Shown here piece after piece: positions 13,636 to 21,972 of a DNA stretch of 36,352 nt. Under the pieces are notes generated by a model. The model was given only the letters and a program-made list of their open reading frames with translations. It made no database searches and had not been told where the DNA came from. Origin of the DNA: Pseudomonadota bacterium (GTDB lineage Bacteria; Pseudomonadota; Gammaproteobacteria; Steroidobacterales; Steroidobacteraceae); assembly GCA_026398785.1 (NCBI GenBank), contig JAPLSF010000275.1:1-36352 (forward strand), given 5' to 3'. The translations under genes were made by a program, and so were the position numbers. Within the stretch, counting starts at the first letter, position 1. Each line of letters opens with the position of its first letter.

Positions 13636-16413
13636 CTACGCCGCCTTGTCCGTGACGCCGGCACTGCTGATCGCCGCCTGCGCGGCGGCGAGCCTCGCGA
13701 TCGGCACCCGCGGCGCCGAGCACGAGACGTAGTCCAGTGCGATCGAGTCACAGAACATGATCGAGGCCGGATGACCGCCGTGCTCGCCGCAGATGCCGAC
13801 CTTGAGCCCGGGCCGGCTGCGTCGCCCCCATTCGACGGCGAGCGCCATCAATCGCCCCACGCCTTTCACGTCGAGCACCTCGAACGGGTTGTCCTGCAGG
13901 ATCCCCCGCTCGTTGTACATTGGCAGGAACTTGTTCTCGGCGTCCTCGCGCGAGAACGAGAACGTCGCCTGCGTGAGGTCGTTGGTACCGAAGGAGAAGA
14001 ACTCCGCCACTTCCGCGAGATTCTCGGCGCGCATGCAGGCGCGCACGACCTCCACCATGGTGCCGAACTTGCACGGGACCTGCACGCCGTAGGTCAGCTC
14101 CACCTGCTTCTGCACGGCGGACATGTAGTCGCGCACGAGGTTCAGCTCCTGGGCCGTGCAGACCTGCGGCACCATGATTTCTGGATGCACCTCGACGCCG
14201 GCGCGCACGCAGTCGGCCGTCGCCTCGAGCACGGCGCGGATCTGCATCGTGTAGATCTCCGGATACGTGATACCGAGCCGCACGCCGCGGTGGCCCAGCA
14301 TGGGATTCACCTCGCGCAGTGCCCGGGCCTTGCGCAGAATCGCTTCCTTGCGCGCGATGATCGAGTCGATCAGCCGCGTCTCGCCGAAATCACGCAGCGT
14401 GGCAGGGATCTGCGTGTCAGCCGCGAACCGCGTGGCTTCCGTCAGCACTTCCATACCGCGTGCGGCACTGCGCAGGTCGTGCAGCCGCGCAATGTCGTCC
14501 TCGAGCTGCCGCTCCGTCGGCAGGAACTCGTGGATCGGCGGGTCGAGCAGCCGGATCGTCACCGGGTGCGGCGCCATGCCGCGGAAGATGCCGACGAAGT
14601 CCGCCCGCTGGATCGGCAACAGGCGATCGAGTGCCGCGCGCCTGTCTTCGGGCGTCTCGGCCACAATCATGTCCACGACGATGGGCAGTCGATCGGCCGC
14701 GTTGAACATGCGCTCCGTACGGCAGAGGCCGATACCCTTCGCCCCATAGCGCAATGCACGCGCGGCGTCCTGCGGAGTATCGGCGTTGGCGCGCACGCCG
14801 AGCCGGGCGTACTGGTCGGCCCAGCCGAGCAGCTTCACCAGTGCCGCCGAGAAATCGGCCTCGACCGTCGGCACCTCGCCGCGGAACACGCGGCCTGTGC
14901 TGCCGTCGATGGTGACGACGTCCCCTTCCTTGATCACCTGGTCGCCGACGAACGCCACGCGCATCGCCACGTCGACGTGGATGCCCTCAGCGCCGGCCAC
15001 GCACGGCTTGCCCATGCCGCGCGCGACTACCGCCGCGTGCGAGGTCTTGCCGCCGCGACTGGTCAGGATGCCCTGCGAGGCGAAGAAGCCGTGGATGTCC
15101 TCGGGCTTGGTTTCCTCGCGCACCAGGATGACTTTCGTACCCTGCTTGCCGAGCGTCTCCGCGCGGTCGGCATCGAATACCGCATGGCCGCTTGCCGCTC
15201 CGGGCGATGCAGGCAACCCCGTCGCCAGCGGCTGGCTCTTGTGCTGCGGATCGAGGCGCGGGAACAGCATCTGCTCCAGGTGCGCAGGGTCGACGCGCAT
15301 GATGGCTTCTTCGCGGCTCAACAGCCCCTCCTCGTGCATTTCGACGGAGGTGCGTACCCTCGCAGCGGCGTTCATCTTGCCGTTGCGGGTCTGCAGGCAG
15401 TAGAGCGTGCCGCGCTCGATCGTGAACTCGAAGTCCTGCACTTCGCGGTAGTGCCGCTCCAGCCGGTTGCGCAACTCCACGAGTTGCACGTACAGGCCCG
15501 GCATCTCCGTGGCGAGATCCGCGATCGGCTTGGGCGTGCGGATGCCCGCCACCACGTCCTCGCCCTGCGCATTCGTCAGGTACTCGCCGTACAGCTGGTT
15601 TTCGCCCGTGGCCGGGTTGCGCGTGAAGCCGACCCCGGTCGCGCTGTCGTTGCCCATGTTGCCGTAGACCATGGCGACGACGTTGACGGCCGTGCCGTTC
15701 GCCATCGCCGGCGTGATCTTGAATTCCCGCCGGTAGTCGATGGCCCGCTTGCCCATCCACGAGTTGAAGACGGCCTTGATGGCAATCTCGAGCTGCTCGT
15801 ACGGATCGGACGGGAAAGGCTGCCCGGTGTGCCGCTGCACCACCTGCAGGAAGCGCTCGCCGATTTCGCGCAGCTCGTCCGCGCCGAGCATCACGTCCTG
15901 CTTGACGCCGACGCGGGCCTTAACGACATCGAACTGCTCGTCGAACAGCGCGTCCGGGACGCCGAGCGCGACCTTGCCGAACAGCTGGATGAAGCGGCGC
16001 CACGCGTCGTAACCGAAGCGCTCGTTGCCGGTATGGCGGATGAGCGCCGCGAGCGTCGTCGCGTTGAGGCCCAGGTTGAGGATCGTATCCATCATCCCCG
16101 GCATGGACATGGCGGAGCCGGAGCGCACCGAGACCAGCAGCGGATCGTCGCTGCCGCCGAAGCGCTTGCCGGTCTGGCGCTCGAGCGACGCCATCTCAGT
16201 GCGCGCCGTGTCAAGCATTCCCGCGGGCAGGTTGCGCTGCGCATCGCCGAGGTATGCGAGACAGGCTTCGGTCGTGATGACGAATCCGGGCGGAACATTC
16301 AGTCCGATCCGCGTCATCTCGCAGAGGTTGGCGCCCTTGCCGCCGAGCAACATCTTGTTGTGGCCGTCGCCTTCGGCAAACGCATATACCCATTGGGGCG
16401 CTTTGGTGGACAT
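13636..16413 (-). CDS. ppdK: Pyruvate, phosphate dikinase
   Basis: This 925-aa protein of typical PPDK length has an N-terminal ATP-grasp region (GGKGANLCEM at 24-33). The central swivelling phospho-His domain has GGKTSHAAVVARGMG (His459), and the C-terminal PEP/pyruvate barrel has the catalytic Cys in GICGEHGGHP (Cys875). All expected catalytic residues are present. The enzyme interconverts pyruvate + ATP + Pi and PEP + AMP + PPi in the cytoplasm, and usually serves gluconeogenesis in aerobes. The start at 16413 follows GGAGAGGAA. It lies between the AtoE transporter gene upstream and the WS/DGAT gene downstream, all on the minus strand, which fits growth on short acids with lipid storage (inference). 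Confidence 0.97.
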   Translation of the reverse strand: MSTKAPQWVYAFAEGDGHNKMLLGGKGANLCEMTRIGLNVPPGFVITTEACLAYLGDAQRNLPAGMLDTARTEMASLERQTGKRFGGSDDPLLVSVRSGSAMSMPGMMDTILNLGLNATTLAALIRHTGNERFGYDAWRRFIQLFGKVALGVPDALFDEQFDVVKARVGVKQDVMLGADELREIGERFLQVVQRHTGQPFPSDPYEQLEIAIKAVFNSWMGKRAIDYRREFKITPAMANGTAVNVVAMVYGNMGNDSATGVGFTRNPATGENQLYGEYLTNAQGEDVVAGIRTPKPIADLATEMPGLYVQLVELRNRLERHYREVQDFEFTIERGTLYCLQTRNGKMNAAARVRTSVEMHEEGLLSREEAIMRVDPAHLEQMLFPRLDPQHKSQPLATGLPASPGAASGHAVFDADRAETLGKQGTKVILVREETKPEDIHGFFASQGILTSRGGKTSHAAVVARGMGKPCVAGAEGIHVDVAMRVAFVGDQVIKEGDVVTIDGSTGRVFRGEVPTVEADFSAALVKLLGWADQYARLGVRANADTPQDAARALRYGAKGIGLCRTERMFNAADRLPIVVDMIVAETPEDRRAALDRLLPIQRADFVGIFRGMAPHPVTIRLLDPPIHEFLPTERQLEDDIARLHDLRSAARGMEVLTEATRFAADTQIPATLRDFGETRLIDSIIARKEAILRKARALREVNPMLGHRGVRLGITYPEIYTMQIRAVLEATADCVRAGVEVHPEIMVPQVCTAQELNLVRDYMSAVQKQVELTYGVQVPCKFGTMVEVVRACMRAENLAEVAEFFSFGTNDLTQATFSFSREDAENKFLPMYNERGILQDNPFEVLDVKGVGRLMALAVEWGRRSRPGLKVGICGEHGGHPASIMFCDSIALDYVSCSAPRVPIARLAAAQAAISSAGVTDKAA

Positions 16414-16539
16414 CGCGATTCCTCTCCGCCCCGCTTGCTGGGGCTATTGACCGCCAGAGATACCGCCCTGCGGGCCCGCGAAAAATACGTAAAAGTGAGT
16501 GTAGATCTGCGTCATCGCGCAAGTGGTGCGTCCGGCACC

Positions 16540-17883
16540 TCACTTCACGAAGGTGAAAATGCTCACTCCGACGACGAACCAGAGCACCGCGAACACGACC
16601 AGGTGACCGAAGATCTCACGGAAGTCGATCCGCGCAATGCCCGCGGCCACTACGACCCAGAAAGGTGCCAGCAGGTTGCCCATCTGGTCGCCGACCCCGA
16701 GCGCGAGCAGACCCTGCTGCGGCGTCGCACCGACCGCGTTCGCGGCGCTCACGGTCACGAAACCCTGGATGATCCACTGGCCGCCGCTCGACGGCACGAA
16801 GATCGCGATGATCGAAGCGCCGATCGCCGTCAGCAGCGGAAAAGTGAGCGGTGTCGCAACATCGCTGAACACCTGCGCGAACCACGTGCCGACCCGGGTG
16901 AACTGCAGCACTCCCGCCACGCCGCCGTAGAGCTGGTACAGCACGATGACTGGCCAGCACGACACAACCGCCTTGGCCATTGCCCGTGAAAACGCGCCGA
17001 AGTTGCGCTGCATGAGCAGCGCCAGCAGCAGCAGCATGGTGATCATCGAGTTGAGCTCGAGCCCGAGATTCTTGTTGACGAAATGGTGATAGAGCCAGGT
17101 CGCAAGTGCGATGCAGAGCAGGAACGGGAGCAGGGACGTGCGCTCGGTCCAGCCGGAAAAGCCGGGTGCGGCCGGCGTCGGCTCCAGGCCCGACTCGCGA
17201 GCGGGCTGCGCCAGAGCGGCCGCGTTCGGAAATGCCGAAATCGGCTTCGCCTGCTGCGGCATGAGAAATCGCGCGAGCAGGATCAGCGCGAGCGGAAACA
17301 CGGCAATCACCAGCAGCGCGGGCAGCGACCCGATCGTGGTGCCGAGCGCCATGATGCCGGTCTGCTTCTCGAGGAAGTGTCCCGGCGTCGCCATCAGCAG
17401 CGCTGCCGTCGACGACAGCCCGTACTGCCAGACGGACCCGGCCGCGAACACCGTCGCGAGCAGGAACGGAAAATCGACACGCAGGCCCTTGCGCTCCGCC
17501 GCCTCGGCGAAGTACACGGCGATCAGCGGGCCCATTGCCAGGCTAAGACCCCAGTACAGGTAACTCAGGACGGAGTTCACCAGCACAGCCAGCGCGATCA
17601 CTTGCGTGACTGTCCGCGGCAGTTCCGCTACGTGGCGTACCGCACGCCGGAAGGCGTCGGTCATGCTGAGCACCGAACTCAACACCAGGATCAGCGTCAT
17701 CTGCATGCTGAACGGCAGCAGCATCCACAGCCCGCGGTAATAGGCTTCGACGTTGGTCACGACACTGTCGCCGAGCGCGAGTGAAATGCCGACCAGCAGG
17801 AACAGCATGATGACCGACGACGCCGCGGCATCGGGCACGTAGTCGCCGGCCCTGCGGGCAAAATTTGCAATCCAATCACGCAT
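16540..17883 (-). CDS. atoE: Short-chain fatty acid transporter, AtoE/TIGR00366 family
   Basis: This 447-aa integral membrane protein has roughly 11-12 hydrophobic segments. Family blocks include LAMGPLIAVYFAEAAERKGL, then SSTAALLMATPGHFLEKQTG, and FVPSSGGQWIIQGFV. AtoE-type carriers import short-chain fatty acids such as butyrate or acetoacetate. I chose ATG 17883 because AGGGAAGGGG lies about 8 bases upstream; an upstream in-frame ATG at 17907 adds eight residues (MRREGASS) without such a site. ppdK follows 126 bp downstream on the same strand. The gene is divergent from the amidohydrolase pair. Confidence 0.88.
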   Translation of the reverse strand: MRDWIANFARRAGDYVPDAAASSVIMLFLLVGISLALGDSVVTNVEAYYRGLWMLLPFSMQMTLILVLSSVLSMTDAFRRAVRHVAELPRTVTQVIALAVLVNSVLSYLYWGLSLAMGPLIAVYFAEAAERKGLRVDFPFLLATVFAAGSVWQYGLSSTAALLMATPGHFLEKQTGIMALGTTIGSLPALLVIAVFPLALILLARFLMPQQAKPISAFPNAAALAQPARESGLEPTPAAPGFSGWTERTSLLPFLLCIALATWLYHHFVNKNLGLELNSMITMLLLLALLMQRNFGAFSRAMAKAVVSCWPVIVLYQLYGGVAGVLQFTRVGTWFAQVFSDVATPLTFPLLTAIGASIIAIFVPSSGGQWIIQGFVTVSAANAVGATPQQGLLALGVGDQMGNLLAPFWVVVAAGIARIDFREIFGHLVVFAVLWFVVGVSIFTFVK

Positions 17884-18042
17884 GCTTGATGCCCCTTCCC
17901 TGCGCAATCTTTGCCCGATGGTAAACGGTTGCGGAACGCCCGGTACGTTCCGTTATGCTTCGCTGCAGTGAGCGTCGCGGCCCTGCCGCGATGCAAAAAA
18001 GCGCTGCAACGCTTGAGTGATGAATGCTGGGGGATGAGCTTG

Positions 18043-19434
18043 ATGTCATGGAAATCGCCGGGCGGAGCAGTGCTCGCCCTCGTCGCCTGTTCCGCCATTG
18101 CCGCGACCGAACCCTATCCCTCCACCTACCGGGCGAAACCGGGCGCGCCGGTGCTCATACGCAATGCCACGGTGCTCGATGGGACAGGTCGCCGGCTGGA
18201 CGGTGCTGACGTCCTGATCCGCGACGGCAGGATCGTCGGCATCGGTCCGGGCCTCGAGCGCGGTGACGCAACGGAGATCGACGCGCAGGGCCGTTGGGTC
18301 ACCCCCGGCCTCATCGACGTGCATTCGCACCTTGGCGTGTATGCGAGCCCCGGCGTGGACGCGACACAGGATGGCAATGAGGCGACGGACCCCGTCACGG
18401 CGGGCGTGTGGGCCGAACACTCCGTATGGCCGCAGGATCCTGGCTTCGCCACTGCGCTGGCGGGCGGCGTCACTACGCTGCAGATCCTGCCGGGTTCGGC
18501 CAACCTGATCGGCGGGCGCGGCGTGACGCTGCGCAATGTACCCGCGACCACCTACCAGGCAATGAAGTTTCCCGAAGCGCCGCAGGGACTCAAGATGGCC
18601 TGCGGCGAGAACCCGAAGCGGGTGTACGGCGAGCGCGATCGGGCACCGTCGACACGCATGGGCAACGTCGCCGGGTACCGGCAGGCCTTCGCCGACGCGC
18701 AGGATTACGCGCAGCAGTGGGACAAGTACCAGGCGGAACTCACCGCGTACGAAAAGAAGAAAGGCAAGGACAAGGATCCGGCTGAGCGCCCATCGCCACC
18801 GAAGCGTGACCTGCGGCTCGATACGCTAGTCGCCGCGATGCAGGGCAAGGTCCAGGTGCACATTCACTGCTACCGCGCGGACGAGATGGCCGTGATGCTC
18901 GACCTGGCCAAGGAATACGGCTTCAAGGTCGCGGCGTTCCACCACGGGGTCGAGGCCTACAAGATCGCCGACCGTCTCGCGCAGGAAGGAGTTTGCGGCG
19001 CGCTGTGGGCTGACTGGTGGGGTTTCAAGCTGGAGGCCTACGACGGCATCTGGGAGAACCTGGCGTTTGTCGACGCGCCGCCGAACGGTTGCGCAATCGT
19101 TCATTCGGACTCGGAGGAAGGCATCCAGCGACTGAACCAGGAAGCGGCGAAAGCCATGTCGCGCGGACAGCGTGCGGGCCTCGACATTCCGCCAGAGCGT
19201 GCGATCCGCTGGATCACTTCGAATGCCGCAAAGTCGCTCGGCATCGCCGACCGGGTCGGCACGCTCGAACCGGGCAAAATCGCCGACATCGTGGTCTGGA
19301 ACCGCGATCCCTTCAGCGTGTATGCGCTGCCCGACCTCGTCTACATCGACGGCGCACTGGCATTCGACCGGAACCATCCGCCTGCCACGCCCCGGTCCGA
19401 CTTCCTGCTCGGCCAGCCTGGAGCCGCACGATGA
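18043..19434 (+). CDS. Exported amidohydrolase (imidazolonepropionase-like), metal-binding
   Basis: This 463-aa protein begins with a hydrophobic export signal, GGAVLALVACSAIAAT. LVAC (13-16) fits a lipobox, so it may be a lipoprotein, or it may be cleaved after AIAA. The amidohydrolase barrel has the first metal ligands in DVHSHLG (HSH 94-96) and further candidate ligands in VHIHCY, FHHGVEAY and HSDSEEG. The C-terminal GTLEPGKIADIVVWNRDPF is typical. It probably hydrolyses a C-N bond in the periplasm; the substrate is unknown. ATG 18043 has GGGGG nine bases upstream; ATG 18034 is possible. The stop overlaps the next start (ATGA at 19431-19434), so the two are translationally coupled. Confidence 0.85.
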   Translation: MSWKSPGGAVLALVACSAIAATEPYPSTYRAKPGAPVLIRNATVLDGTGRRLDGADVLIRDGRIVGIGPGLERGDATEIDAQGRWVTPGLIDVHSHLGVYASPGVDATQDGNEATDPVTAGVWAEHSVWPQDPGFATALAGGVTTLQILPGSANLIGGRGVTLRNVPATTYQAMKFPEAPQGLKMACGENPKRVYGERDRAPSTRMGNVAGYRQAFADAQDYAQQWDKYQAELTAYEKKKGKDKDPAERPSPPKRDLRLDTLVAAMQGKVQVHIHCYRADEMAVMLDLAKEYGFKVAAFHHGVEAYKIADRLAQEGVCGALWADWWGFKLEAYDGIWENLAFVDAPPNGCAIVHSDSEEGIQRLNQEAAKAMSRGQRAGLDIPPERAIRWITSNAAKSLGIADRVGTLEPGKIADIVVWNRDPFSVYALPDLVYIDGALAFDRNHPPATPRSDFLLGQPGAAR

Positions 19435-20723
19435 ACCGCGGTGGCACGCTTGCGCTCGTCGCGCTGCTCGCCTGCTGCCTGGGCAGCAGCGGAATCGCGC
19501 ATTCCCAGGACATCCTCATCCGCGGCGCGAAGGTGCATACGCTGACGGCGAAGGGCACGCTCGAACGGGCCGACGTACTCGTGCGCGGCGGACGCGTCGT
19601 CGAAGTGGGCAGTGGTCTCGCGACCGCGGCTGGCGCGACGGTCGTCGAAGCCAATGGCCGTCCGTTGACTCCTGGCCTTTTCGGCGGGATCACCGGGCTC
19701 GGCATTGTCGAGATCGAACTGGAGTCGTCGACGGTCGACCGCTCCGCACTGGTCGGCGACGGTGCAAGCGGCCCGGCCTTCGTGCCGCGGCCGGAGTTCG
19801 ACGTGGCTCCGGCTTTTAATCCGGACTCCGTGTCGATCGGCGTCAACCGCATCGAAGGCATCACGTTCGCGATGATCGCCCCGAATGCATCCGGCACGCT
19901 GTTCGCTGGCCAGGGGGCCGTGGCGCGTCTCGACGGCAGCGCCGATCCCTTCGTGGCCGCAAGCCGTACGCAGTTCCTCGACCTGGGATCCTCTGCCACA
20001 GCCGGTGTCGGCTACAGCCGGGCCGCGCAATTCATGTTGCTGGAGCAGGCCGCACGCGAGGCGCTGCCAGGCAAGCCGCTGCAGGCTGGCGACGTGCGGC
20101 TGCTCACGCCCACCGGGCGCGAAGTGCTGGCCCGCTACCTTGCCGGTGGGCGCATTGCGTTCGCCGTCGACCGTGCGGTCGACATCCGGCAGGTGCTCGA
20201 CTTCGCAGCAAAGCACGGCGTGCGTCCCGTGATCATCGGCGGTGCACAGGCCTCGCAGGTGGCAGCCTTGCTCGCCAGTTCGAAGGTGCCCGTGGTACTG
20301 GAACCGCTGCTCAACCTGCCCGGCACGTTCGACCAGCTCGGCGCGTCGATGGAGAACGCGTCGAAGCTGCAGCGCGCGGGCGTGCCGATCATGTTCTCGC
20401 ACTTCTCATCCGGCACCAACACCGCGCACAAAGTGCGGCAAGGCGCGGGCGTGGCCGTCGCGCACGGGCTGCCGTGGGATGCTGCGCTGGCCGCCCTGAC
20501 GTCCACGCCGGCCGACGTGTTCGGCCTGGGCGCCGCAGCGGGCCGCATCATGCCTGGATCGCCTGCGGACCTCGTGCTGTGGTCCGGAGACCCGCTCGAG
20601 GTGACCACCGTCGCCGAACAGGTCTGGATCGGCGGCCGGCCGCAGTCCATGCGCTCGCGCCAGACCGAGCTGCGGGATCGCTATCGCCCGACCGGCGTCG
20701 CCGCGCGCCCCCGGAGTCCCTGA
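19431..20723 (+). CDS. Exported amidohydrolase-like protein lacking the HxH metal motif
   Basis: This 430-aa protein has a signal peptide (GTLALVALLACCLGSSGIAHS). Amidohydrolase features are present at both ends, with ILIRGAKVHTLTAKGTLERA (28-47) and the C-terminal GRIMPGSPADLVLWSGDP. Where metal-dependent members read PGLID.H.H, it reads PGLFGGITGLG (81-91), with no histidines. A later FSHFSSGTN is retained. It may be catalytically inactive or use different chemistry, perhaps as a partner of the preceding enzyme, with which it overlaps by four bases. Tandem pairs of this kind are, from memory, seen in other proteobacteria. Confidence 0.8.
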   Translation: MNRGGTLALVALLACCLGSSGIAHSQDILIRGAKVHTLTAKGTLERADVLVRGGRVVEVGSGLATAAGATVVEANGRPLTPGLFGGITGLGIVEIELESSTVDRSALVGDGASGPAFVPRPEFDVAPAFNPDSVSIGVNRIEGITFAMIAPNASGTLFAGQGAVARLDGSADPFVAASRTQFLDLGSSATAGVGYSRAAQFMLLEQAAREALPGKPLQAGDVRLLTPTGREVLARYLAGGRIAFAVDRAVDIRQVLDFAAKHGVRPVIIGGAQASQVAALLASSKVPVVLEPLLNLPGTFDQLGASMENASKLQRAGVPIMFSHFSSGTNTAHKVRQGAGVAVAHGLPWDAALAALTSTPADVFGLGAAAGRIMPGSPADLVLWSGDPLEVTTVAEQVWIGGRPQSMRSRQTELRDRYRPTGVAARPRSP

Positions 20724-20747
20724 CGGGGCCACGCCGCAGGACCACCC

Positions 20748-21125
20748 ATGCGATACCTGGTGTCAGCGAGCCTGATCCTTGCCGGAATCATCCACCTGCT
20801 GCCATTGTCCGGACTGCTGGGCGCGGAACGGCTGGCAGCGCTATATGGGCTCGAATTCAGCGAGCCCAGCCTGTCGATCCTCATGCGTCACCGGGCGGTG
20901 CTGTTCGGGTTGCTCGGCGCTTTCCTGGTTGTCGCGGCTTTCAGGCCGGCCCTGCAACCGCTCGCCTTCATCGCCGCTTTCGTCAGCGTAGTTTTGTTCC
21001 TGCTGCTCGCATGGTCCAGCGGCGGCTATAACGCACAGATCGGTCGCGTGGTGGCCGCGGATCTCGTCGCGCTGGTGGCGCTCGTCATCGGTACGGCGGC
21101 GTACGTCATGAACACGAACCATTAG
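20748..21125 (+). CDS. Small four-helix inner membrane protein
   Basis: This 125-aa protein has four hydrophobic segments: about 4-24, 50-62, 66-86 and 101-118. The loop between the first two carries GAERLAALYGLEF, and RHRAVLFGLLGAFLV follows. This pattern is common in small uncharacterised proteobacterial membrane proteins, sometimes mislabelled as phosphopantetheine adenylyltransferase. I assign no function. It starts 24 bp after the amidohydrolase gene and may belong to the same transcript. Confidence 0.7.
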   Translation: MRYLVSASLILAGIIHLLPLSGLLGAERLAALYGLEFSEPSLSILMRHRAVLFGLLGAFLVVAAFRPALQPLAFIAAFVSVVLFLLLAWSSGGYNAQIGRVVAADLVALVALVIGTAAYVMNTNH

Positions 21126-21177
21126 CAAAGCAGGCGTTGGTACCGCTCGTTGGTTGTGCCTCAGTGACTGCTCTTAT

Positions 21178-21194
21178 TGCCGCCCTGGGCGGCA
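21178..21194. terminator. Hairpin between the membrane protein and ABC genes
   Basis: TGCCGCC CTG GGCGGCA is a perfect 7-bp stem. A short T run (TTTTCT) follows about 14 bases later, not directly after the stem, so this is a weak candidate for an intrinsic terminator separating the two transcription units. Confidence 0.35.
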
Positions 21195-21245
21195 GCGAGC
21201 AAGATTTTCTGCGGATTCCTGTTCGAAGGTGAGGCCCTTACGGTC

Positions 21246-21968
21246 ATGGCGGCCCCGGGCACGCAAAGGCCAGTACTCCGCGCGCGCGACCTCGGCAAGG
21301 TCTACCGCACGGGCGAAGTCGAAGTGCATGCGCTGCGCGGCGTGGACCTGGAACTGTGGCCCGGTGAAATGGTCGTGCTGCTCGGCCCGTCGGGCAGCGG
21401 AAAATCCACGCTCCTCAACATCCTGGGCGGTCTCGATTCGGCCACCAGCGGTGAAGCATGGTTCGAAGACCACGACCTCACCCGCCAGGACGATCGCGAC
21501 CTCACGCGGTACCGGCGCGAGCACGTCGGTTTCGTCTTCCAGTTCTACAACCTGATCTCGAGCCTGACCGCGCTCGAGAACGTCGCCCTAGTCACCGAAA
21601 TCGCCACGCGTCCGATGGAGCCCGAGGCCGCACTGCGGCTCGTCGGCCTCGGCGAGCGACTGCATCATTTTCCGGCACAGCTGTCGGGCGGCGAACAACA
21701 GCGCGTTGCGATAGCACGCGCCATCGCCAAGCAGCCCGATGTCCTGCTCTGCGACGAACCCACCGGCGCGCTCGACAGCCAGACGGGAGTGCTCGTGCTC
21801 GAGGCGATCGAGCGCATTCACCGCGAACTCGGCACGACCACGGTGCTGATCACGCACAACGCCGTCATCGCCGACATGGCTGATCGCGTGCTGGTGCTCG
21901 GCGACGGACGCATCCAGCAGGAACGACGCAACCCGCAACGCCGCCCGGCGCGCGAGCTGGCGTGGTGA
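21246..21968 (+). CDS. ABC exporter ATP-binding protein (LolD/MacB-type)
   Basis: This 240-aa ATPase has Walker [10 protein letters not shown] (47-55), a Q-loop in FVFQFYNLI, signature [14 protein letters not shown] (146-159) and Walker [13 protein letters not shown] (166-177). Those blocks, together with the following FtsX-type permease and HlyD-type adaptor genes, place it in the mechanotransmission/MacB-LolCDE superfamily. It powers export or extraction from the inner membrane. I chose ATG 21246 because the family N terminus begins just after it. The permease gene starts 4 bp after the stop. Confidence 0.93.
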   Translation: MAAPGTQRPVLRARDLGKVYRTGEVEVHALRGVDLELWPGEMVVLLGPSGSGKSTLLNILGGLDSATSGEAWFEDHDLTRQDDRDLTRYRREHVGFVFQFYNLISSLTALENVALVTEIATRPMEPEAALRLVGLGERLHHFPAQLSGGEQQRVAIARAIAKQPDVLLCDEPTGALDSQTGVLVLEAIERIHRELGTTTVLITHNAVIADMADRVLVLGDGRIQQERRNPQRRPARELAW

Positions 21969-21972
21969 CGCC

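Noticed and set aside
13771-16989. Very long open frame on the plus strand opposite ppdK (over 1000 codons)
   Set aside because: It is antisense to a gene with all PPDK catalytic motifs. Its composition (Arg/His/Gln/Ala-rich) is what the complement of a GC-rich gene gives, and no domain is visible.
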